NCBI RefSeq assembly: GCF_004359215.1
Contig: NW_027152055.1
Location: 55,526 to 119,525 of the forward strand
Source: Bremia lactucae
Lineage: Eukaryota; Oomycota; Peronosporomycetes; Peronosporales; Peronosporaceae
Direction: 5' to 3'
DNA length: 64,000 bases
In this document: positions 1-8,546 of the stretch, piece by piece
How positions within the stretch are numbered: position 1 is the stretch's first letter
How the letters are laid out: each line of letters opens with the position of its first letter
The notes under the pieces: generated by a model
The model's input: only the letters and a program-made list of their open reading frames with translations
Database searches by the model: none
Told to the model about the DNA's origin: nothing
Program-made: the position numbers and the translations under genes

Positions 1-502
1 CACGTTCACGTGTCGTCGGCGGAGCTTTAGGCTCCGAATCCTCTATGTCAGAACCATTATGAAGTATGGTCTGAGCATAAGGCGTTGTGGTAATACCCAA
101 CGGAGAAGCAGCTGCGCCTTTATGGGCAGCGCTCTCATTACCTGTCGATGGGACAGCATTCGTAAACGATGCTGTCTCCATGTTGTGAGCCATGAGAGAC
201 GTTTGGATGGGCAATAATGCCGCATCATCACTCCTCATGAGCTCGTTGTCCGCATCACTACTATGTGGTGACGGCAACGGTGTCGACTCGTTGTAGTCGA
301 CAATGAGTGACGGATCAACATCCTTACTGTTAAAGTGGGATGGATCTTTTAGCCCTGTTAACGCGACAGCCGCAATGGCTGTCTGCGTTCCGACTAAGGC
401 ATTCGACGCGGCCGGCGAATTAACGCGGCGCGTGCGCTTAGTGCAAGGTTGAGTGGGCGTCTTCGCAGACGACCCATAAATGTGGCCCCATTTAGGTGGC
501 AT
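1..502 (-). CDS. Antisense accessory ORF (aORF) of a Gypsy element, 5' part, open to the left edge
   Basis: Reading the minus strand from an ATG at 502, the frame stays open for 167 codons to the window edge. The product begins MPPKWGHIYG and is rich in Ala, Ser, Thr and Pro; no known domain is recognised. It starts about 130 bp inside a purine-rich tract and LTR at 620-1009, so it sits at the 3' end of a plus-strand Gypsy element but is read in the opposite direction. Three other Gypsy copies here (near 24.36, 53.6 and 60.1 kb) have a reading frame at the same place and in the same sense, with an Ala-rich start; two of them share a DP-x-L type motif with this one. This is the only copy without visible breaks. 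Function unknown. It could instead be a host gene next to an LTR, but the repeated position argues for an element gene. Confidence 0.5.
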   Translation of the reverse strand, partial: MPPKWGHIYGSSAKTPTQPCTKRTRRVNSPAASNALVGTQTAIAAVALTGLKDPSHFNSKDVDPSLIVDYNESTPLPSPHSSDADNELMRSDDAALLPIQTSLMAHNMETASFTNAVPSTGNESAAHKGAAASPLGITTTPYAQTILHNGSDIEDSEPKAPPTTRER

Positions 503-619
503 CTTGGGCGCCGTGTATGAAAACACGTGCGCTAGAGTGATTGAGTGAACTAGCGGCGCGTAAAGCTGCTCGCAGTTCCTCTCTCCTCTTTGTCGAATTT
601 AAAAATGTAAATTCGTTCT

Positions 620-634
620 TAATGAGGGGGATGG
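620..634 (+). other. Polypurine tract of the Gypsy element
   Basis: A purine-rich run (aatgagggggatgg) lies directly before the LTR start TGTACCGGGC at 635. The same arrangement, a G-rich tract followed by TGTAA, precedes the 3' LTRs at 22334, 24480 and 53688. This places Gypsy internal sequence to the left. Confidence 0.5.
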
Positions 635-1009
635 TGTACCGGGCTAAAGTTGCCCTAATGTTGCACAGTCCCCGTTAAGTACATTTGGTGTACTTAAGGG
701 GATGGTCAATTACTAAATAATAGTAATTAGACCCAACACTCGGGTGTGGTGCACATTTGTGACCAACCCTTGTGGATGTGATGCACATGGGTGCATTCAC
801 ATTAGGAGGATGACCGCTATCGTCATCCGTTACGCGAGGTATCTATAAAGATACGCTCGCAATACATATTAAATGATATCTATAGAGATTACATTTTATT
901 TAGTAAAAATAGGTATTTGTATTTCATTCTATTAAATATAAAACAGTCCGAAAATTACTACCTACTTGGTAAGTGCGCACGAGAAGACGGATTACCGCTC
1001 CCGTGACGA
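635..1009 (+). repeat. Gypsy 3' LTR, left part, interrupted by the Copia element
   Basis: The LTR begins TGTACCGGGC. It continues after the Copia insertion at 5504-5766, where it ends in CCCGTTACA. Joined, it is about 640 bp. Its first ~100 bp and last ~100 bp are inverted copies of each other at roughly 90% identity, far longer than the few base pairs usual for LTR ends. An alternative reading is a DNA transposon with ~100-bp terminal inverted repeats. Confidence 0.55.
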
Positions 1010-1231
1010 TTTAGAGGTTTGAAAACAGCCAAGGGCGATGTAGGGAAGAAACACTTAGAAGAAGGTAAAATGAAAAGTGAATTATCATCTAGCTAGGTCC
1101 TTAGTTCGTCTTGTCGTACTACTCTAAGTCTAGTAACACAACGATGAGTCGATCCCATCGTTACATACAATCATGTAGTGTCGTCCGTGCCCTATGGACA
1201 TTAGTATCAATAACCAACATGCTTACCAATA
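1010..1231 (-). repeat. Copia 3' LTR (copy 1)
   Basis: 222 bp, matching 5277-5498 at all but five positions. It is bounded inside by the polypurine tract at 1232-1240 and outside by GACGA. Confidence 0.9.
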
Positions 1232-1240
1232 CTCCCCCTC
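1232..1240 (-). other. Copia polypurine tract
   Basis: On the minus strand this reads GAGGGGGAG, directly before the 3' LTR start TATTGG. It marks where plus-strand DNA synthesis is primed. Confidence 0.75.
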
Positions 1241-1242
1241 GA

Positions 1243-4200
1243 CTAGAAGTCTCTGATCTTCGCTTTGTCCAGCAGTGACTCGAACTTCTTCGTCGAAATC
1301 GGTTTGGTCAGAAAATCAGCCAGCTGTGACTTGGTTTCAGTATACTGCAGCTCAATAATCTTGTCCTTCACTTGTTCACGCACAAAATGGTACCTGATGT
1401 CGATGTGCTTCGCTCGACTTTGATAGCCGTCGTTCTTAGCGATAGCGATTGCACTCTGGTTGTCTTCATGAATCGTAACCGCGTAATTAATCTGCACTTG
1501 CATCTCCTTAAGTAGACTTCTTGTCCACAATACCTCCTGTACACATAACGAAAGAGCCATATACTCTGCTTCAGCCGTGCTTAGCGCCACGCTCTGCTGC
1601 ATCTTCGACTTAAAAATCACAGGTGCGCCATTAATCATCACTAGAGCTCCTGAAGTCGATCTGCGATTGCACTTGTTACTTGCTTAGTCCGCATCCGTGT
1701 ACGCACTCAGCTGAAGATCGCCAGAAACTCCTTCGTAGCAAATACCTTTGCTCTTCGTTGTCTTCAGGTACCGCAAAACTCGAATCGCAGCATTCCAATG
1801 CTCTTCGTGTGGAAATTCCAAATGGCGACTTAGTTGACATACTGCATACGCAATATCTGGTCTTGTTCCTGTTGCCACATACAACAGCGACCCCACTAAC
1901 GACCGATACGGTCGATTCTTCATTCTTGTGTCAATTTTGTCCATCTTGATCATCGCTTGACCTTCAACACTTGGATTTGACACTGTTTTCGCATCAACTT
2001 GATTGAACTTCTCGACCATTCTTGTTATACACGATCCTTGGCTGATGTTCAGTCTTCGTTTTTCACGCAGGTACTTGACTTCGATTCCGAGAACGTATCG
2101 AACGCTACCAAGTATCTTCATCTGGAAACGACTTGATAGTTGCTCTGCCACATCATCCATAGCACCTGTAGAATCAGTTCCAATTAGAAGATCGTCCACA
2201 TATAATGCAGCGAAAATCCACGAGCCCTTGGTCTCTTTGACGAAAATGCATGAGTCTGCCGCGCATGAGGTGAACCCCATATCTACAAAAACGCACGAAA
2301 TTGTCTTGTACCATGTTGCTGCCGCTTGTTTTAGCCCATACAGGCTGCGATTCAACTTGAACACTTGGTCACGTCCTGCACTAACTCCTAGAGGAGGGTA
2401 TACGTATACCTCTTCTTCCAAAATGCCATATAGGAATGCAGTGTCGACATCATATTGATGGATAAGCATTCCCTTTTGGCAACACACCGCCAAAAATACT
2501 CGAATTGAGTTGAGGTTCGCCACCGGTGAATATGTCTCCATGTAATCAATTCCATACGTCTGCCTGTAGCCAAGTGCTACGAGACGTGCCTTGTATCGTT
2601 CAATTTCACCATTTTCGTTCCGTTTAATCGCAAAAACCCACTTGGTTCCGATCACCTTCTGCCTTGGCCCCTGCGTTTGTATCGTCCAGGTGTTCTTATC
2701 TTGTAGTGCCTTAAGCTCAGCTTGTATGGCCTTGTTCTAATCATCGCGATGAGGTGACCTAAGAGCCTCTTCATATGTCACTGGGGTCTCGAACGCTGAA
2801 CAAGCTTGTTCGTACCCAATACGCAGTCTCTTCGTGCCTCTTTCTTGACACTCATCTGCTCCGTGATTAAAGTCTCCACCTGTACCACTTACAGGTCCTA
2901 GCGCTTGAGATTGTCCATTTGGAACCGATTCAAATGGAACAATCGCTGTGTCTTCGTGACGTCGAAAGCTTGTCCGTCGATTCGGTCGTATCACCATCTG
3001 CCCTTGCCTTGACACTTCTTCAGCTGCTTCTTGATCTTCTTCAATCATTGTCACATCATCAATCTCAAACATGGGGTCCTCAACATTATTTCCCATGTGT
3101 CCATGCATCTCGTTGTTGCATCCAGATGGTAACACCATCGTTGTCGTACATCCATCTTGTACGTTACTCTCTTCTTGTGGATCTGGACCGTTATCCACGT
3201 CCATGTCCACGTCTTCCGTTTCTTGAAAATTCTCTTGATTTATAGAGACAACGTCTTCATCATGAGCAGCACGAATCTCTCGATCACTTGATCTGCTGTA
3301 CTGTTGTACGTACTGAAGTGGTGGTCTTTCATCGAAAGTAGCCGATCTCGTGTACGTCACTCTCTTGGCATCTTCATCCCATACTCGAAACCCCTTGACT
3401 TGGTCAGAGTATCCTAGATAAATGCATCGAATTGCTTTCTTGGTCATCTTGGTCCTCTTCGACTTGTCAACATGTGCATATCCCCTTGATCCAAATACAC
3501 ACATCTCAGAGAGGTCAGGTTTCTTCCCGAAAATAAACTCGTATGGAGTTGTTGTCGGGTGACTGGCACACGGAACTCGGTTTGTCACATAAACAGATGT
3601 GTTCATTGCCTCAGCCCACCAAATCTTGTCCACTTGCATATGACTGATCATTCCCCTGGCTCGCTCTGTCAGTGTCCGGTTCATGCGTTCGGCCAGCCCA
3701 TTCTGTTGTGGTGAATATGATACCGTCGTTTGGTGAATGATACCAAATTTTCGACACATCATATCTTGAAAAATCATCGATGAATGTCACCACGAATCTT
3801 GATCCTCCTTGAGACTTCGTTTCCATAGGTCCCATCACATCACTGTGGACCAACTCCAACAGTTTCTTCGTTTTCACGTGTCCGTAGGGTGTTTTTGGAA
3901 ACGTCTTGACGGTAGCTTTGCCCATGATACACCCTTCACAGATCTCGAAATCTTCTTCACTGCCTTGTTTCTTCTTGATCTTCAGTCCATCGACGCAACT
4001 TGCCAAGCCCTGAATTATTTTACTTGGAAGATGACCTAATCTTGCATGCCACATCTGTAGATCAGCCGCTCTTGATTCGCCACTTGATGTATGCTCTTGA
4101 TTGGTTTCTTCGCATATGAGAGCTGACTCAACCGGGCTGCAATCTAAGACGTACATCTTGTTCTGTCGTGATACTTCAGCAATTACTTCCGCGTTGCTTC

Positions 4201-5272
4201 TGATTTCACAACTCAGATCTGAGAAGATCACTTGAAGACCTTTTCTTGACAGTGCCGATATAGACAATAGCCTTCGGTCTAATCCCGGCACCCATAGTGT
4301 CTCTTCGATCCGGATCACTTCTCCACTCTTGAGTTTCACGCGCACTGTTCCAACACCTTTTGCCTCCACTTCGCTTCCGTCTGCAATAGTTATCATGATC
4401 GGGTCCCTCAGTGAGTCTATACTTAAGAACTCATCTCTGTCGGGACACATGTGGCTGCTTGCCCCACTGTCCAATAACCATCCAGCTGACGTCTTAATTG
4501 AAGCCGTGAATGCTCTTTCTTCTCCAGATCGCTCGGTCTCCACTTGTACCGCCTTGCAATCTTGACGCTTGTGCCCATATTTGTTACATCGGTAACATCT
4601 CCCCGAGAACTTTTCGCCTCTTGAACTTGGTCTCCCTTCATGTCGGCGCGGTCCTTTCTTGTACCTTGAAAAATGCGTACTCTTTAGTGCGACTTCTTGG
4701 TGCTCTGACCTGGCCATTCCATCGTACTCTCGTCTCAGCATTTCCTTGGCATGAAATAGTGTCATGCCGGGCATGTTCTCAATTATCTTGACGATGGAGT
4801 CATAGTCTCTCGTTAGACTACCCAATAAAATGACCAAATGTTCCTCCGGTAGGATTTCTTGCCCGACAGCTTGCATAGTCATGCACAGCTCGTCAAATCT
4901 CAGGAAGTGGTCCATGATGCTTCCTCCCTTGGCCAACTTGAACTCATGTAGTTGCCTTCTAAGCTGCACACGGTTGTGCATGCTTTGTCGCAGGAAGAAA
5001 TCCTTCAGTATGTTCCACGCTTCGGCCGTTGTCTTAGCCGTGCGAACCATGGACTGAAGATTTGTGCTGATCATTGTTGACACAATCGCGAAGGCCTTCA
5101 TGTCATTGACTTTCCAAGTCGACGCGGTTGCGTCTCCTTCTTCTGGGGCCTTCATAGCGTCCAGATGCTCTAGCAATCCCTTCTTTGCCAACTGCATCCT
5201 CGCTTTGAACTCCCACACGAAGTAGTTATCTTCGCGGAGTATGTCGCCCGCGTCAGGCGTAGTTGGGCTCAT
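1243..5272 (-). pseudogene. Copia gag-pol polyprotein, interrupted (copy 1)
   Basis: The first in-frame ATG is at 5272. In order: a Copia-type Gag; a CCHC zinc knuckle (CYRCNKYGHKRQDC, ~4566-4605); a retropepsin motif LDSGASSH (~4455); a GAG-pre-integrase HHCC region (~3900-4040); the first integrase aspartate (HSDVMGPM, ~3850). At ~3770 the frame jumps from FIDDFSR to MCRKFGI. The stretch that should carry the second catalytic Asp (SDNG-type motif) is missing, so integrase cannot be active. The catalytic Glu region (NGLAERMN) follows. TAG at 2737-2739 and TAA at 1684-1686 then interrupt the frame where family members have Trp (WNKAIQ and DADWA contexts). Reverse transcriptase keeps YVDD (~2200). 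RNase H runs to a stop at 1243 and keeps AEAEY and the DFLTKP tail. Confidence 0.9.
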
Positions 5273-5276
5273 AACC
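5265..5276 (-). other. Copia primer-binding site matching the initiator-tRNA anticodon region
   Basis: Immediately after the 5' LTR the sense strand reads GGTTATGAGCCC. Its complement GGGCTCATAACC matches the anticodon arm of eukaryotic initiator tRNA-Met (CAU anticodon), not the CCA end of a tRNA. Drosophila copia and yeast Ty5 are known to prime from a cleaved half of this tRNA in this way. The ATG in the site is the first in-frame start codon of gag. Confidence 0.75.
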
Positions 5277-5498
5277 TTTAGAGGTTTGAAAACAGCCAAG
5301 GGCAATGTAGGGAAGAAACACTTAGAAGAAGGTAAAATGAAAAGTGAATTATCATCTAGCTAGGTCCTTAGTTCGTCTTGTCGAACTACTTTAAGTCTAG
5401 TAACACAACGATGAGTCGATCCCATCGTTACATACAATCATGTAGTGTCGTCCGTGCCCTATGGACATTAGTATCAGTAACCAACATGCTTATCAATA
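5277..5498 (-). repeat. Copia 5' LTR (copy 1)
   Basis: 222 bp; promoter-bearing LTR of the element. It abuts the primer-binding site at 5276 and the target duplication at 5499. Confidence 0.9.
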
Positions 5499-5503
5499 GA
5501 CGA

Positions 5504-5766
5504 CACTTTACCAGGGTTCTTAGTGTGTTGGTGAGGTCGCTTGCGCGCCCACCACAACTATCTCACTGCACGCAAGAGAAGCAGGTTTAACCGCTTCCTC
5601 GCTGTGCTAGGGTGTGTGCCTAAGTAGAGCGTGGCCGCATTACGACGTGCCCGTCTACACGTGTGCTGGGTCAAATTACTATTATTTAGCTATTGACCAT
5701 CCCTTAAGTACACTAAGTGTACTTAACGGTGACTGTGTATTATTAGGGCAACTTTAGCCCGTTACA
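5504..5766 (+). repeat. Gypsy 3' LTR, right part
   Basis: Continuation of the LTR begun at 635. Its last ~100 bp, read in reverse, match the first ~100 bp of the LTR (635-735), including an inner TTAAGTACA...TGTACTTAA palindrome. It ends in CCCGTTACA at 5766. Confidence 0.55.
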
Positions 5767-6400
5767 TAAATTGTGGGAGTAATAATTTAAGTAGGAGTGG
5801 TTTCATTACATTTGAGGATACATTATTCTACGGAATAGTTGTGTAGATATCAATTTTAGTTGTGGAACTTTCAATACCCTTAAAAAATAAATGTTAATCT
5901 GAGTGACCCTAAGCCATGCAATGTTTTTGTCCATATGTAAGATTGCGATTTCTCTCTGTGCCTGTAAGAAAATGCGTAACATAGAATTATATATATGCAG
6001 GGTTAAAATTATTTTTTTAAAATTTAACTAAAGTGACTAAAGAGATTACATCGTATATTAATTTTTAGAAATAAAAAATGAAACTCTCACTTTGATAAAA
6101 TCTAACAAATTTCAATTTGTAACTTTACATCAAATGTTTATTTTTATAAATAAAAATTTGATTTGTCTTTTAATCAAATTTAAGTAAGAGATTATTTTGC
6201 CCTTATTAGAAGCCATTTGTTAGCATTAATTATTTCTCTTTGCAACATCGAAAGTGAGTAGGAAACTAGTGCGTTGCGGTGATCCCTAAGACAGTTGACT
6301 TAACTAAAACTTTTTATATTGGCTTAACGATTCTGTGGATGCAATGCTTATCTTGAAGCGAACACAAAGTATAGTGCTACTTGTTGTTTTCCGATGAGTT
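5767..6400. other. AT-rich intergenic DNA
   Basis: About 630 bp, strongly AT-rich, with no open frame of note, no LTR terminus and no RNA gene that I can recognise. It includes the 3' flank of the small secreted-protein gene. Confidence 0.6.
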
Positions 6401-6694
6401 CTACAGGCAAAACGGAAGACAGCGAAGCGCCATAATTGCAAAAACTCCCACTACGAGAAGTGAAAATATTGCAATTCTTATAATTTCAATTTCCTTTTTC
6501 TCGTTCTTGCTGTGATCTTCGTCCTTTGAGATAAAATTTGTGGCTGGAATAGCATGAACTGCGTGCTCTTGGTCGGCTGTGACGGAAGGACGTAAGGCTC
6601 TCGTCACAGAATCATCGTCTATTTCGTAATACGCATTTCCAGCAGCTACTAGTATGGACACGACAACCAACGCCAAGAGATGTTGAGGACCCAT
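6401..6694 (-). CDS. Small secreted RxLR-like protein with C-terminal membrane segment (copy 1)
   Basis: 97 codons from the ATG at 6694. Residues 1-21 look like a signal peptide, with a likely cut after AGNA. RALR at residues 32-35 fits the RxLR motif of oomycete host-translocated effectors and lies at the usual distance from the signal peptide. There is no clear EER, but an acidic/basic stretch (SKDEDHSKNEKKE) follows. The last ~25 residues are a hydrophobic helix ending RCLPFCL, as in tail- or membrane-anchored effectors. It is divergent from the TRIP13 gene, with 172 bp between the two start codons, so they may share a promoter. It could be a non-effector small membrane protein; RxLR alone is a weak motif. 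An identical copy is at 13938-14231. Confidence 0.6.
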   Translation of the reverse strand: MGPQHLLALVVVSILVAAGNAYYEIDDDSVTRALRPSVTADQEHAVHAIPATNFISKDEDHSKNEKKEIEIIRIAIFSLLVVGVFAIMALRCLPFCL

Positions 6695-6866
6695 TAACGT
6701 CGCGCAAGGTAGCAACTGGTATTCTGACGCTAGAGAATTGGCAAATGTTTAATGCCATCAACCAGAATCAAGTCTTAAGAAAGCTGATCGCGATTTGGAC
6801 ACATAATTTGATATCGAGTCTATGATTTGCTATAATTAAAGAAAAGTAATTCTTAAGAAAAAAAGT
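6695..6866. promoter_or_regulatory. Shared upstream region of the RxLR-like and TRIP13 genes
   Basis: The 172 bp between the two divergent start codons (6694 minus, 6867 plus) must hold both 5' regions. It is AT-rich; no specific element is identified. Repeated at 14232-14403. Confidence 0.4.
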
Positions 6867-8497
6867 ATGGCGCTTCGCCATGTCCACGGTGTGTTCGCAG
6901 TTGTGTGACTCAATTGCTATTTCCTGACTATTATCTACACAGTCGAAGTGTGTCTAAGACAGGAAAGCTGCGTCGACTACGAGCAATTAAGAACCGCCGT
7001 CACTGAATACCTTCTTGCCTCCCAATCCTTTCATTCCACAGGTGCCTCCGTGTAATATCATTTTTTGATTTTTAAAAAGCTTGAATGCGAATGATTAAAT
7101 ACAGGTTCCGTGCGTTTACCGGTGACATCCCCGCTAACAGCGCACGTGGAACGAATCGACGTGACAGAACTTGAAAGTAAAGTTTTAAGCACAACGGAAG
7201 TTCCGAAAACAACAGCACATTTGTCCGTGCACGTCTTCAAACTCAGTAATGTATGTGTAAACAATGGTAAAAAAAAATCAAAAATTTAAAAATTGTCACT
7301 GCGGCGATGTGTAGGAAGCGCCAGCACAGGAAATAGCAGACGATCATGAAGTGGCGACTTGTCAGCAAACAATTCTTCCTGCCACGAGTTTGGACGGACT
7401 ATGGAACTCGCTTATCTTCGATTCCGCCGTAAAGCAAAACGTGCTCGCTTATGCCATGACTGCCATGGTGTTTTCCGATTTAAAGGTGAATCCACTCGTG
7501 ATTGCGTGGAATCGAGTGGTCCTTCTTCATGGTCCACCAGGAACGGGCAAAACGAGTTTATGCAAGGCATTAGCTCAGAAGCTAAGCATTCGTCTCGCCT
7601 ATAGGTTTGTCGCATCATTGTGCTCTTGTTTTCTGAGAATTTAATGCCTATTGTTGCCGTGATACCCAAAGATACCCAAATGCCGTTCTATTGGAAATCA
7701 ATGCGCACAGTTTGTTTAGCAAGGTGCGACGTTTTGGGGTTTCTGGCTTTGCAACGACGTGATAAAGAATTGACGGCATGGTAAAAATCGTAGTGGTTTT
7801 CCGAGAGTGGAAAACTAGTAATGAAGCTCTTTCGTCAGATTCAGGAACTTGTCGAAGATGAAGACTCTTTCGTGTGTGTTCTAATCGGTAAGTGCGCATG
7901 TACGTACTTAAGGAATGTTGGAATTTACAACAAAGTTTGTGTTTTTAAAGACGAGGTCGAGTCCCTCACGGCCGCTCGAAAGGCGGCAGTAAGCGGTTCC
8001 GAGCCGTCTGATGCGATTCGTGTGGTTAACGCACTGCTAACGCAACTGGATGCGTTAAAACGCTACTCTAATGTGCTGATTCTGACGACGTCGAACATTA
8101 CTGAAGCTATTGACGTGGCGTTCGTGGATCGCGCAGATATCAAGCAGTACGTGAGGTTCTTTTTTTTACGAATTATAAAACGATTGAAGTTTCGTGGTCT
8201 CGTAGGTATATTGGGCTTCCATCCTGTCATGCTCGGTATGAAATATTGCGAAGCTGCATGGACGAACTTGTGCGTGTAGGAATTGTGGCGCCTACTTCAG
8301 CATCGCTGCTCGCATACAACGCGCTAATGAGTCGCCAGGCCAAGCGCGTTGAATATGATAAAACGAATTTGCCAACGGCTGTCGATGGCGACGTCGTATT
8401 GTCGATGGAATTATTACAATGTGCCGGAAAGGCTATTGATTTCAGCGGTCGAGCGCTGCGCAAGCTGCCGTTCCAGGCGCACGCTGGCTTTGCTCAT
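6867..8497 (+). CDS. TRIP13/PCH2 AAA+ ATPase, copy 1, lacking its last exon
   Basis: Eight exons: 6867-6888, 6943-7041, 7105-7250, 7315-7604, 7672-7723, 7794-7887, 7951-8146, 8206-8497. Identical to exons 1-8 of the complete copy at 14404. The copy stops at 8545 inside the last intron, before exon 9, and meets a single n and then a Copia LTR. If the duplication is real this is a 3'-truncated gene; if it is an assembly error, this is simply the same gene printed twice. See the 14404 entry for domains. Confidence 0.8.
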
Positions 8498-8545
8498 GTA
8501 GGCTTTAATCGCATGCATTAAATTTGATGACAGTGGCTTACTTTT

Positions 8546-8546
8546 N
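8546..8546. other. Single unknown base at the junction of two identical 7.5-kb blocks
   Basis: The lone n lies between the end of block 1 (1010-8545) and the start of block 2 (8547-16082). Block 2 starts at exactly the first base of a Copia LTR. Confidence 0.9.

Larger units (their letters stand above)
1010..5498 (-). mobile_element. Ty1/Copia LTR retrotransposon, copy 1, full length but defective
   Basis: A 4489-bp element in reverse orientation, with two 222-bp LTRs (1010-1231 and 5277-5498) differing at 5 positions (about 2.3%). The flanking 5-bp target duplication is GACGA (1005-1009 and 5499-5503). In sense orientation the order is LTR, primer-binding site, gag, protease, integrase, reverse transcriptase, RNase H, polypurine tract, LTR, which is Copia order. 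LTR ends are unusual: TATTG at the 5' end and CTAAA at the 3' end rather than TG and CA. Two nonsense codons and an internal integrase deletion make it non-autonomous. The same sequence recurs at 8547-13035. Confidence 0.93.

Noticed and set aside
43..231. Plus-strand ORF of 62 codons
   Set aside because: It lies opposite the longer minus-strand antisense ORF (1-502) and has no recognisable content.
1684..2458. Plus-strand ORFs inside the Copia element (1680-1949, 2003-2458, 2919-3245 and their copies 7.5 kb on)
   Set aside because: They are opposite strong reverse-transcriptase and integrase coding sequence and have no product signature.
5265..5276. Part of a tRNA-Met gene
   Set aside because: Only the anticodon-arm segment matches; there are no acceptor or T-arm sequences. 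Its place directly after an LTR marks it as a primer-binding site.
7058..7264. Minus-strand ORF in the TRIP13 gene (68 codons)
   Set aside because: It is the complement of TRIP13 exon 3 and adjoining introns; the exon's sense frame matches the family.
6867..8497. Copy 1 of TRIP13 as a second, paralogous gene
   Set aside because: Identical introns and exons and a break beside an n make it an assembly duplicate until reads show otherwise.
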